This document shows, piece by piece, positions 34,562-43,445 of a DNA stretch of 64,000 nucleotides. Origin of the DNA: Neolewinella maritima (GTDB taxonomy: Bacteria; Bacteroidota; Bacteroidia; Chitinophagales; Saprospiraceae); assembly GCF_923081025.1 (NCBI RefSeq), contig NZ_CAKLPZ010000001.1:930001-994000 (forward strand). The letters are read 5' to 3'. The translations under genes and the position numbers were made by a program. The first letter of the stretch is position 1. Every line of letters starts with the position of its first letter. The notes beneath the pieces are model-generated. The model did not search any database, had not been told where the DNA came from, and worked only from the letters and a program-made list of their open reading frames with translations.

Positions 34562-35998
34562 ATGAACACCCCTTGTCTTGCTTGCGTTACCCGCTGCCTA
34601 TTCCTCGTGTTGGTGCTGATCAGCAGTGCGCAACTACCGGCCCAATCACCTTCTGAAGAAACCACCGGACAGTACATTGTGCTGCCGGCGGGGCACCCAC
34701 AGAAGGGACGGTTGTGGAAAGCTTCCGTTCCGGCGGGGTCGCAGGTGGTGGCAACGGGGGAGAAGGGAAAACTACTGTTACAGGCCAATAGTAGCCTGGA
34801 GGGATCAGCTTGTGACAAAATCGACATCCTGAACGAGGAGAAAGAAACTGCTGAACGGGATCAAATAATTATTCCTAATTACCCTCTTCAGGTACCGCAA
34901 ACGATGTCGTTGAGTAGCGTAGCGGCGTGTCCGGCAACCTTCGCTACGGCTCTACAGATGCCGACCACTCAGGCCGGTAAGAAGGTCAGGGTTGGCATCG
35001 TGGATACTGGCGTCTCCCCAGACCACCACACCGACCTGTTCGGTCAGGTAGAGTACGCCGGTGAGGCAGCAGACGAGCTCGGACACGGTACGGCGGTTGC
35101 TGGCGTGGTACAACAGGTCTTCAGCGCTCATGTCGCTGCCGAGCACCCTGAACTATACGCTTACAAAGTTATCGACGGCACGGGACACGGTACGCTTTGG
35201 GGCGTACTACAGGCCCTTGACCGGGCGGCGGCTGACAGTATGGACGTGGTCAACCTGTCGCTAGGATTTAGTGGGGTCGACTGTGTGGAAGCGGTGCAGG
35301 CTTACTTAGACGAGCAATTTGCTACCTATCCGTTCGAACTGGTTGTTTCAGCCGGGAACAGTAGTTTGGATCTGGACCGGCGGGCTCGCCTGCCTGCTAC
35401 CTCTACAGCAGAAAACGTGCTGGTAGTCGGAGCGATGGACCGACAGCAGCATGAGCTGGCTGCCTGGTCCAATTACGGTACCAACAATGTCGACTACCTT
35501 ACACTAGGCGATCACGTATCGGTGCCGAATCACGCATCTTCCACCTTTCTGGAGGTAAGCGGCACGTCCTTCTCTGCGCCCATCGTGACGGGCTTACTGG
35601 CGGCACTGCTCACCCAGTACGATCGCGGCGAGGCCTTGCGGCAGTTGGCTGAACTGGTCGAGCCAAACTTACACTCCGGTAATACGGCCATCGGCAGTAT
35701 CCCCTTTCGCGAGGATGATTGCCCGGCTTTTCCCGAAGCTGTAGCAGGTGGTACAGCAGTAGCTGTGGAATTGTATCCTAATCCCTTCGTAGACCGGCTT
35801 ATGCTCACGCTACCCCAGAACGAGACCGGCTGTCGCATTGCGTTGTTTGGTACCAGCGGGCAATTAGTTTACGCTAAGAATTTGCCGGCAGGGGTGGTAA
35901 GTAGCAACATCGCTACTCAAGAGTTGCCCCGGGGGAGTTACGTGCTCACCATCACCTCGCAGTATACCCACGAGACCCACTTGGTGCGGCGGGAATAA
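34562..35998 (+). CDS. Secreted subtilisin-like serine protease (S8) with T9SS sorting domain
   Basis: Protein of 478 aa. Signal peptide at residues 1-28. S8 catalytic triad: D148 in VGIVDTG, H175 in GHGTAVAGV, S336 in SGTSFSAP; the oxyanion Asn is N266 in SAGNSS. After the catalytic domain the C-terminus (residues about 403-478) has the T9SS type A sorting signature YPNPF...LYAKNL-like and ends in GSYVLTI...VRRE, meaning export through the type IX system and anchoring or release at the surface. It is the first gene after the shared sigma promoter and is followed by the CHAT gene 45 bp later. Confidence 0.9.
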   Translation: MNTPCLACVTRCLFLVLVLISSAQLPAQSPSEETTGQYIVLPAGHPQKGRLWKASVPAGSQVVATGEKGKLLLQANSSLEGSACDKIDILNEEKETAERDQIIIPNYPLQVPQTMSLSSVAACPATFATALQMPTTQAGKKVRVGIVDTGVSPDHHTDLFGQVEYAGEAADELGHGTAVAGVVQQVFSAHVAAEHPELYAYKVIDGTGHGTLWGVLQALDRAAADSMDVVNLSLGFSGVDCVEAVQAYLDEQFATYPFELVVSAGNSSLDLDRRARLPATSTAENVLVVGAMDRQQHELAAWSNYGTNNVDYLTLGDHVSVPNHASSTFLEVSGTSFSAPIVTGLLAALLTQYDRGEALRQLAELVEPNLHSGNTAIGSIPFREDDCPAFPEAVAGGTAVAVELYPNPFVDRLMLTLPQNETGCRIALFGTSGQLVYAKNLPAGVVSSNIATQELPRGSYVLTITSQYTHETHLVRRE

Positions 35999-36043
35999 TT
36001 CGTTAGGTTTGCTTTACTCCGGTGTGAGTGAAGCCTAGCCCTG

Positions 36044-38866
36044 ATGAATTTTGTGTTGCTTATTTGGTGTGTACTGATTAGTTGCTGCTGCTGGGGGCAG
36101 CTCACGCTTCTGCAACAGGACTCCCTCGTGCTGGATCGACTTAGGGGCACGCAGGATTTGGATGCGCGGCTATCCTTGTTGCAGGACTACCTGGGGAGCC
36201 GTCCTGCCGGTGATACGACCAACTTCCTGGCCGAAGTCATGCACAAGGAGGTGCTCGCCCTAATGGATGTCGGAAACTATGAACGAGTACTCGATAAGCT
36301 GGATCGAGTAATTGAGCTTCGCCGGCGGCGCTTTGGGAATACTCACATAGTGGACTATGCACGTAGTCTTCATCTGAAGGGGGCACTTTACGGCGAGTTA
36401 GAACAAAACAGTGCGGCAGCTAAGTGGAATGCATCCGCGATACAAGAACTGAATCGTGTGGAAGCTCTGAAGGATCCGAGAAGAGACCGATATTACACAA
36501 GTTACCTATTGCATGAAGCTACACTTAATGCTTACATGGGTAATCTAAAACGAGCTAGATTACTCCTTTCGATTGTTAGAACAAGACCGGAAAACAGCAA
36601 GAGCGATTTTGTGGTCAGTAGAGTTGATAAAATTGCAGCGGCAATAGAATTAGAGGCCGGAAACAATTTGATCGCCCTACAGATACTACAGCATTACTTG
36701 AAGCAGTACGATACCCCAGAAAACAAAGATAAAGGAATTTTTGGCGTGTACCTCAACATTGGTATCTGCTACCAACGTCTCAATCAACCGTCCCAGGCTA
36801 ACCTTTTATTCGAGAAAGCATTAGCAGGCCATAAGCGTAACTGCTCCACTGAATTTAGCGCGTATGCCTGTCGTGAGGAGATCAATACTTACGTCAACCT
36901 ACTGAATCTTGCAACCGAACAGCAGCAGTTCGAGCGTGTCGATACGCTTGCTCGCTTAACAATTGCAAAGGCAACAGCATTTTACGGTCGTCGAAGCGGG
37001 GCCACATACGCTGAGATATACCTTCGGATAGCAGAAGCAGCCAGCCTTAATGGGCGGTTTCAAAAAGCCCAGGATGATTTTAGTAAAAGCCTGAACCTGC
37101 TGTCGGATGGGGTGCCCGATAAGTACGGCCTTCCGAATATCTATCACGGCATCGTTCTAGATCGCACCGTACTGATTGAATGGCTGATCGCATTACGGGA
37201 CCACTGCGAACGGATGGGAGGGACCCAGAACCTAATCCAGGCGCTCCGAGTCCACACCAAACTTGACAGTCTAGTAGGGCATTCCGAGCAGGCATTGAGC
37301 GCTACCCATTCCTTCGGAATAAGCACACTCGACGAACGCGAACTATACGAAGCGGGCATCCGCATTGCAATGCAAATGTACCGGGTTACCGGCGATGAAC
37401 AGTACAAAGAACAGGCACGTCAGATTGCCGCCGGGACTAAGAGTCAGGTACTCTACCAACAACTGAACGCCACCGAACTAGCACGGCAGATTGGCGTACC
37501 GGATGAGCTACTGGAGGAGAAGAACCGTATGCAGCTGAGGCTTTCGAGGCTGGAAGCCGCCCTAATTGCTGCCGGTACCGCCGAAAGAAGTGCATTGCGG
37601 GATACCGTACTACAACTATCGACCACCATACGGCAACTAAATCAACGCCTACGTACGGATTACCCTAAGTACGCCAGCTACATAGGAACCTCAACCCAGA
37701 TCTATGCGCAGGTGCAAGCGTCACTCGATGAGCATCAGCTACTGCTGGACTACTACGTAGGTGATAGCCACATCCACTGCTTTGCCGCGCAGAAGAATGC
37801 GGACCTAAGGTACTACGCCGTCCCCCTGCCCGACGGTTTGGAGGAACTAATTAACCAGGCGCTCATCGACACTACGGCAGCCCGTAGACTATACGATGTA
37901 CTACTCGCCCAACCACTAGCAGCTGCAGGCCCCCAGGTGGACCGACTTTGGATTGTCCCACACGACGTACTCTGGAACGTGTCCTTCCAGGCATTGCGGC
38001 ACGACGGGCATTTCCTGATTAACGATTATGCCGTCGGCTTAGCCTACAGTAGCCAGTTGCTAGAGGCAGACAGTCGCGTGGAGGCGAGGGCGAAGGTAAA
38101 CCCGGTTCTTTCCTACGGTATATCCTATAATAATGCGATGGTTGGCTCAAGTCGCCCGCTGGATAAGGACGATTGGCGTGGTCCCGTACTATCGGAACTT
38201 CCCTACGCCGTTGCGGAAGCAAAGGCAGCCGCTGACATCCTGGATGGTGAGGCGAGAGTTAATGCACGCGCTACTAAAACCGACTTTCTGAGGCGAAGAC
38301 CACCCAGTAAAATCTATCACTTTGCTATGCATGGCTGGTACGATGAGCTGGACCCGTTCCGGTCCGCACTGATTTTTCACAACGATCAGACCGGCGACGC
38401 ACTCGATCGGGCTTTCCTGACCCTAGGAGAAATCGTCGGGCTTGATCTGACTAGCCGGCTGGCTGTCCTCAGCGCGTGTCATACCGACCGGGGGGTACTG
38501 CAACCCGACGAAGGCTTCAACAGTTTAGCGCGCGGCTTTGCCCTGGCCGGTGCCGAAGCTACCATCGCCAGTCGCTGGGCCGCCTCCGATCAGGTGACGA
38601 GTGACATTATGGGGACCTTCTACCGCAAGATAGGCAAAGGTGAACCGCTGGATCGTGCAATGCAGTACGCTGTGGTGGACTACCTAGATAATGCCCCCAC
38701 AGAGTTCCGTAAGCCGAAGTACTGGGCTAATCTGACGCTGACCGGGGCGGTCGATCCGCTCCACGATGAAGAAGGGGAAGGGCCATTGTTATGGCTTCTC
38801 CTACTGGCTGGCGGAGCAGGTGGTGGGCTCGGCCTGTACTTTGTATCGAAAAAATTGCTGTCGTAA
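36044..38866 (+). CDS. TPR-CHAT (caspase-like) membrane protein
   Basis: Protein of 940 aa. The N-terminal hydrophobic segment (residues 1-19, MNFVLLIWCVLISCCCWGQ) is a signal peptide or anchor. Residues about 50-480 are helical repeats of the TPR type (YLNIGICYQRLNQPSQANLLFEKAL). The CHAT protease-like domain (residues about 600-905) carries the Cys-His pair H763 in FAMHGWYDE and C812 in LSACHTD. A C-terminal hydrophobic stretch (about 913-935) followed by KK predicts a second membrane span. The middle of the gene is AT-richer than the flanks. It is probably transcribed with the subtilase; no own promoter motif is seen. The peptidase target is unknown. Confidence 0.85.
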   Translation: MNFVLLIWCVLISCCCWGQLTLLQQDSLVLDRLRGTQDLDARLSLLQDYLGSRPAGDTTNFLAEVMHKEVLALMDVGNYERVLDKLDRVIELRRRRFGNTHIVDYARSLHLKGALYGELEQNSAAAKWNASAIQELNRVEALKDPRRDRYYTSYLLHEATLNAYMGNLKRARLLLSIVRTRPENSKSDFVVSRVDKIAAAIELEAGNNLIALQILQHYLKQYDTPENKDKGIFGVYLNIGICYQRLNQPSQANLLFEKALAGHKRNCSTEFSAYACREEINTYVNLLNLATEQQQFERVDTLARLTIAKATAFYGRRSGATYAEIYLRIAEAASLNGRFQKAQDDFSKSLNLLSDGVPDKYGLPNIYHGIVLDRTVLIEWLIALRDHCERMGGTQNLIQALRVHTKLDSLVGHSEQALSATHSFGISTLDERELYEAGIRIAMQMYRVTGDEQYKEQARQIAAGTKSQVLYQQLNATELARQIGVPDELLEEKNRMQLRLSRLEAALIAAGTAERSALRDTVLQLSTTIRQLNQRLRTDYPKYASYIGTSTQIYAQVQASLDEHQLLLDYYVGDSHIHCFAAQKNADLRYYAVPLPDGLEELINQALIDTTAARRLYDVLLAQPLAAAGPQVDRLWIVPHDVLWNVSFQALRHDGHFLINDYAVGLAYSSQLLEADSRVEARAKVNPVLSYGISYNNAMVGSSRPLDKDDWRGPVLSELPYAVAEAKAAADILDGEARVNARATKTDFLRRRPPSKIYHFAMHGWYDELDPFRSALIFHNDQTGDALDRAFLTLGEIVGLDLTSRLAVLSACHTDRGVLQPDEGFNSLARGFALAGAEATIASRWAASDQVTSDIMGTFYRKIGKGEPLDRAMQYAVVDYLDNAPTEFRKPKYWANLTLTGAVDPLHDEEGEGPLLWLLLLAGGAGGGLGLYFVSKKLLS

Positions 38867-38868
38867 GG

Positions 38869-38899
38869 GTCACGGTTACGGTCCGTGCGGACTTAGTGA
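38869..38899 (+). promoter_or_regulatory. Third copy of the predicted ECF-type promoter
   Basis: GTCAC (38869-38873), 16 nt, GACTTAGTGA (38890-38899), then 19 nt to the ATG at 38919. Eight of ten bases of the downstream element and the 16-nt spacer agree with the promoters at 34430-34460 and 34515-34545. Confidence 0.6.
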
Positions 38900-38918
38900 A
38901 GCGTAAGCCACTAACTCC

Positions 38919-39299
38919 ATGCACCGACCCCGGCCCACCTTCGACTATCAAGCGGCTTTGCCCGCAACCGTATGCTTCGGCTGTCTGACTGACGACGGTG
39001 ATAGCGAGAATGGCACTACCGTTAAAGCATTAATTGCGCTGGATGGCCCCACGCAACGGCTACTGGTGCACTTCTATTGCGGCAGTTTCACGGCCGTCTC
39101 CCACGGTTTACTCGACAACGAATTGTTGCAGTTGCACCGCTCGCTTCCCGTCGCCGGCCTCCTACTAAGAAAGCTTGGCCTCCCCACCAGCGGGGCTTCC
39201 ATTAAGGCGGGCCGCTATCCCACTATCGTAGCCGATGGGTTTGTGACCGTATCGGTTCCACTATTTGCTAACATTATATCGCAATCGCTGGCTGCATGA
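38919..39299 (+). CDS. Uncharacterised protein (126 aa) under the predicted sigma promoter
   Basis: No family recognised. The protein has a Cys pair (CFGC, residues 19-22), a strand-rich middle (VKALIALDGPTQRLLVHFYC, residues about 35-54) and a hydrophobic C-terminus with VTVSVPLFANIISQ. There is no signal peptide. It begins 19 nt after the third sigma-promoter copy and is followed after 46 bp by a lipoprotein gene, so it probably heads a small transcription unit. Codon composition resembles the locus. Confidence 0.6.
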   Translation: MHRPRPTFDYQAALPATVCFGCLTDDGDSENGTTVKALIALDGPTQRLLVHFYCGSFTAVSHGLLDNELLQLHRSLPVAGLLLRKLGLPTSGASIKAGRYPTIVADGFVTVSVPLFANIISQSLAA

Positions 39300-39345
39300 C
39301 CACAGTCAGCATCCTATTTATTTATCACCCTTCAACTATCTATCA

Positions 39346-40554
39346 ATGTGTTATCGATTACTTAGACTAGTTCCACTGCTCCTACTATTGTTTACCATAG
39401 TAGCGTGTGAAAAGGACGAGGCCACGAACCCCAGTCACTCACTGGACAAAGCGCAAACCTACGAAGTCGCCCAGCAGGTGCTATTGAAAGCGCTTGACGA
39501 TCCGACGGTAAGAGCGTTCATCAAAACTGAAGCGCTCAAAACAGTTACCTACGACTACGAGGTAGTGTACGGCATGGTCAAAAATGACGCCATGACGGAC
39601 GGAAGATCGCTTGAGCAGGCCTTTCTTACCGCTGAAGAAAGCCTGTACACGGAAGGTCGCATAACCAGCCGGATCGTCGCGACGCTTGATCAAACCGCTC
39701 CCCTGCTCAGCATTAATGTGCCGGTCAATCCGTTTGGTTGGGACGTGACCAACTATGCCCCTCCCGTAGTACTACATCCCGAACTACACGACGATACGCG
39801 TTCGGTCGAGGCCGTGTACAGCTCCGGTGAGATCGAATTTATCGACGTAGACAATAAGCCCAACCATACCATCATTACCCTGGCGGATAACGAGCGCATG
39901 CTATACATGCGCGGGAAGTACGAACTCGATAAAGAGCTGATAATGGGGATTGCTCCCCGCCAACAGACGCTGCTGAAGAACGAGCCCTTCGAATGTTATA
40001 TGGTCAACGGCGAGGAGATCTGTGACACCCACCCTAACCCCGGCCCCCCGCCCCCGACCGGCGGCACCAACTGTGACCGCGACTGGAACATGATTGCCTA
40101 CTTGGAGGGGATGCGACTGGACAACATCGGCTCACTGGAAACATTTGGCAGGCCAGAGCTACGCATGCAGGTATTCGGAGGCAATAATAATATATACGTC
40201 AGCGATCCTATCGGGGCCGGCGGACAGACGCTAACCGATCAGTTGTACATCCCTGACCGCAACGAGATCAACGATACGTGGTATGACCAAAATGCCTACT
40301 TATTCCGGTGGTATGAGGCGTACGGCGACATCATCACCTTCCGTTGGGAGGAGCAGGATGAAGGTTGGTTTTCAGGAGGCGAGGACGGGCAAACCCTTAA
40401 CATCACTGTAGCCTGGGGAAACCAGTCTTATAGCGTCACCACCCAGGGCATCCGCTTCCAGGCCTCCGATTACATCGGCACCATTACCGTAGACAAGAAT
40501 GCCTGCGAACGGCAGTACAGCGTCGGCGTACTCGATTTCCGACTACGCTTCTAA
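39346..40554 (+). CDS. Surface lipoprotein of unknown function (402 aa)
   Basis: The ATG at 39346 gives a lipoprotein signal (LLLLLFTIVAC, lipid-modified C22 by count), followed by EKDE, which resembles the acidic lipoprotein export signal of Bacteroidota and suggests display on the cell surface. A longer frame from 39265 lacks a signal at its start. Residues about 250-265 are a Pro-rich linker (NPGPPPPTGG), separating an N-terminal alpha-rich part from a C-terminal beta-rich part with WNMIAYLEGMRLDN. No domain recognised. It lies in the probable unit with the 38919 gene. Confidence 0.65.
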   Translation: MCYRLLRLVPLLLLLFTIVACEKDEATNPSHSLDKAQTYEVAQQVLLKALDDPTVRAFIKTEALKTVTYDYEVVYGMVKNDAMTDGRSLEQAFLTAEESLYTEGRITSRIVATLDQTAPLLSINVPVNPFGWDVTNYAPPVVLHPELHDDTRSVEAVYSSGEIEFIDVDNKPNHTIITLADNERMLYMRGKYELDKELIMGIAPRQQTLLKNEPFECYMVNGEEICDTHPNPGPPPPTGGTNCDRDWNMIAYLEGMRLDNIGSLETFGRPELRMQVFGGNNNIYVSDPIGAGGQTLTDQLYIPDRNEINDTWYDQNAYLFRWYEAYGDIITFRWEEQDEGWFSGGEDGQTLNITVAWGNQSYSVTTQGIRFQASDYIGTITVDKNACERQYSVGVLDFRLRF

Positions 40555-40570
40555 CATAATTCTTCACCCG

Positions 40571-40603
40571 GGGAGCGGTCACTGCTTAGCAGGGACCGCT
40601 CCC
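40571..40603 (+). terminator. Perfect 10-bp stem-loop after the lipoprotein gene
   Basis: GGGAGCGGTC (40571-40580) and GACCGCTCCC (40594-40603) form a perfect stem with a 13-nt loop, 16 bp after the stop and 21 bp before the next lipoprotein gene. No T-tract follows, so it could also act as a processing or attenuation site. Confidence 0.55.
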
Positions 40604-40623
40604 TTACCCAATCTTCCTTAAAT

Positions 40624-41115
40624 ATGAAGTACTTCATCCTATTGCTGGCCGGTGCGGCAGTATTTGCCTGCAATAAAGAGCAGGTGTTGCTGGACCGACT
40701 CAGCGGCGACTACACCCTCACCCAGATCGACCTCAGGCAAATGGTCGAACCCTTCCGGGATACCACCATTATCCCGACCGACTACACCGTGAGTTTTTCG
40801 GACTGTGACCGAGACGACAATGCGGCGGGAGGACAGTGCACCGCTACCTTGACCAAGCCCGACGGGCAGGTCCTCTTCCTGCACTACCGGCTGACCGACT
40901 ACCGCAGCAACGAGGATCAACTCTCGTTTATGGAAGCCGACGGCAATACGGTAAGCAAAGAACAGACCAACGACTACCGGATGCTGCTAGGAGGGTACAC
41001 CTATCAGCTCAGCGGCGACGCCCTCACCCTGACCACCATCGGTGACATCGGTCCCCGGCCGACCTTCGATGGCATGGACTACGAAACGGTCCGCATCTCC
41101 GCCCTCCGCCAATAA
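40624..41115 (+). CDS. Lipocalin-like lipoprotein (163 aa)
   Basis: Lipoprotein signal MKYFILLLAGAAVFAC with C16, followed by NKEQ. The rest reads as a small beta-barrel with repeated LxGxYTLT and short strands (LSGDYTLTQIDLRQ, YQLSGDALTLTTIG), as in lipocalin-like families of Bacteroidota. Three cysteines are present after the anchor Cys. The ligand is unknown. It lies between the sigma locus and a TonB-dependent receptor. Confidence 0.62.
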   Translation: MKYFILLLAGAAVFACNKEQVLLDRLSGDYTLTQIDLRQMVEPFRDTTIIPTDYTVSFSDCDRDDNAAGGQCTATLTKPDGQVLFLHYRLTDYRSNEDQLSFMEADGNTVSKEQTNDYRMLLGGYTYQLSGDALTLTTIGDIGPRPTFDGMDYETVRISALRQ

Positions 41116-41153
41116 GCTTTTCACCTGCGGCCCCGCCCCCTTAACTTCTCGTT

Positions 41154-43445
41154 TTGCGCTACCTCCTGCTGCTATTTCTCCTGCCGAGTATGCTCCTCTC
41201 CCAGCGGACGCTATCCGGTACGGTGACGGAGGCCGGCTCCGGTGAGCCGCTGATGGGGGTAAATGTATACGTGCCGGCTACGGGTACCGGTGTGCAAACC
41301 AACGCCTACGGATTTTACAGCCTGCCGCTCGCCGATACGACGGTGCCGGTCATCTATAGCTACCTAGGCTACGCCAGCGATACGGTGCGGCAAGGGCGTG
41401 GCAGTGTGGTGGACGTGGCGTTGCGGCCGTCGCAGTCCGTGCTGACCACCGTGGAGGTACGGGTCGGCTCGAGGGTGCGCGGGACGGAGGTAAGCCAGCT
41501 TTCTCTGCAGACGGTGAATGAACTGCCGGTCCTATTCGGAGAAAAAGACATTATGAAGGGCCTGCAGCTGCTTCCCGGCGTATCGAACCCCCGTGAGGGC
41601 TTTGGGGGTCTGTACGTAAGGGGGGGTAGTCCGGACCAAAACCTGATCCTACTCGACGGTGCCCCCGTGTACAATGCCTATCACCTGTTTGGCTTCCTGT
41701 CGGTGTTTAACGCCGATGCCCTTCAGCGGGTCACCCTCTATAAGGGCAACTTCCCGGCTCGTTACGGTGGCCGTACGGCGGCGGTGGTAGACGTGCGCAT
41801 GAAGGAGGGCAACCGCAGCGAGCGGCACGGCAGCGGGGGGATCGGCCTGCTCACCTCGCGGCTGACCCTGGAAGGACCGCTGGGGAAGGGCAAACGGGCC
41901 AGCTTCCTGGTCAGTGGCCGCCGTACCTACGCCGATTTGCTGTTAGGACTGGTGACTCCGAAGGGAGAAAAGCGGACGCTGCACTTCTACGATGGTAGCT
42001 TCAAGCTTAACTACGCGCTGCCGCGGGGAGACCGCTTCTACCTGAGCGGCTACACGGGGCGTGATGCCTTCGGAAGTGCCTACACCCGACCCGGCGGTAC
42101 GGAGCGCGACGGTTTTGACTGGGGTAACCGCACCCTCACCGCCCGGTACAACCGCGTAGTAGGGGAGCGCGCCTTTCTGAATATCACCGCCCTGTACACC
42201 AAGTTCGACTTCACGGTCACCAACGAGCAGATCGTGCGCGATACGCTCTACGGACTGGAGTACTTCAGTGGCATACAGGACGCGGGCATCACACTGGACC
42301 TTGACCTCTACCTCGGTGCCGGGCACACCCTGCGCTTCGGGGCGGTGGCGGTGAGGCACGACTTTACCCTGGCCGCCCTATCCCGGCGGGAGCTGGGAGC
42401 GGACGAGTCGGTCGCTACCCAGCGCGTACGCGCCCCAGAGTACGCCCTGTACGCAGAGGACGAGTGGCAACTGAGCGACCGGGTAGAGATCAACTACGGG
42501 CTGCGGCTCAGTCTCTTTGCGCCCGTGAGTGGACCGATTTATGCCGGGGTAGGTCCGCGGCTTAGTTTCAGATACCGGTATTCGCCCGCCTTGCACCTGA
42601 CCCTGGGCTACGCCCGGACGACGCAGTACCTCCACCTGTTATCTAACTCAGGACCGGGCCTGCCCACCAGCCTCTGGGTGCCGGCTAGCAATCGCATGCC
42701 GCCGCAGCGCGGACAGCAGTGGTCGGCGGGGACTATCTACCAGCGCCCCGCAAGCCCGTGGACCTTCGCTGCGGGGCTGTACTACCGCCGGATGCGCGAC
42801 CTGCTGGGGTACCGCAACGGCGCGACCTTCCTGTTGCTGGATGTATTCGATCAGCCCGAGCGGTCCGGGCGGACGGACCTGATCGATAACGTCACCACGG
42901 GCAGCGGCCGGGCCTACGGTAGCGAGTGGAGTGGCAATTACCAAAGTGACCGCCTCCGCCTAAACCTAGCCTACACCCTGGCCTGGGTCAGTCATCGACT
43001 GGCGGGGGTGAACGCGGAGAAGTACTTCGCCGCCAATCAGGACCGCCGCCACGACTTCACCCTCAGCGGCAGCTGGCAGTGGCGACCGGACTTACTGCTG
43101 ACCGCTGCCTGGTCTTACGGTAGCGGTGTGCCCACTACCGTACCCAACAGTATCTACTCGGCACCGGTACTGCCGGGGTTTACCAACACCCGCATCGACC
43201 TGGACCACCACACCGAACGCAACGGTTACCGGATCCCTGCCGTCCATCGCCTGGACCTGGCCCTACAGTGGAAGCGACACCCACGCTGGGGGGAGGCCTA
43301 CTGGGAACTAGGGTGCTACAATGCCTACGCCCGGGCCAACCCCTTTTTCGTAGAAACCCGCTACCGGCAGGACCGCCGGCGGGTACTTACCAAGACGGCA
43401 CTCTTCCCCCTAATCCCCTCCGTGGCCTATAACTTCTCCTTCTGA
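41154..43445 (+). CDS. TonB-dependent outer-membrane receptor
   Basis: Receptor of 763 aa: signal peptide (residues 1-16), carboxypeptidase-like regulatory beta-sandwich (about 18-95), plug domain (LLPGVSNPREGFGGLYVRGGSPDQNLILLDGAPVYN region, about 130-230) and a 22-strand-type barrel to the C-terminal FSF. Start is TTG at 41154, the only codon before the signal peptide. It overlaps the following lipoprotein gene at TGATG by one base. Such receptor/DUF4249 pairs import unidentified nutrients. Confidence 0.9.
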   Translation: MRYLLLLFLLPSMLLSQRTLSGTVTEAGSGEPLMGVNVYVPATGTGVQTNAYGFYSLPLADTTVPVIYSYLGYASDTVRQGRGSVVDVALRPSQSVLTTVEVRVGSRVRGTEVSQLSLQTVNELPVLFGEKDIMKGLQLLPGVSNPREGFGGLYVRGGSPDQNLILLDGAPVYNAYHLFGFLSVFNADALQRVTLYKGNFPARYGGRTAAVVDVRMKEGNRSERHGSGGIGLLTSRLTLEGPLGKGKRASFLVSGRRTYADLLLGLVTPKGEKRTLHFYDGSFKLNYALPRGDRFYLSGYTGRDAFGSAYTRPGGTERDGFDWGNRTLTARYNRVVGERAFLNITALYTKFDFTVTNEQIVRDTLYGLEYFSGIQDAGITLDLDLYLGAGHTLRFGAVAVRHDFTLAALSRRELGADESVATQRVRAPEYALYAEDEWQLSDRVEINYGLRLSLFAPVSGPIYAGVGPRLSFRYRYSPALHLTLGYARTTQYLHLLSNSGPGLPTSLWVPASNRMPPQRGQQWSAGTIYQRPASPWTFAAGLYYRRMRDLLGYRNGATFLLLDVFDQPERSGRTDLIDNVTTGSGRAYGSEWSGNYQSDRLRLNLAYTLAWVSHRLAGVNAEKYFAANQDRRHDFTLSGSWQWRPDLLLTAAWSYGSGVPTTVPNSIYSAPVLPGFTNTRIDLDHHTERNGYRIPAVHRLDLALQWKRHPRWGEAYWELGCYNAYARANPFFVETRYRQDRRRVLTKTALFPLIPSVAYNFSF

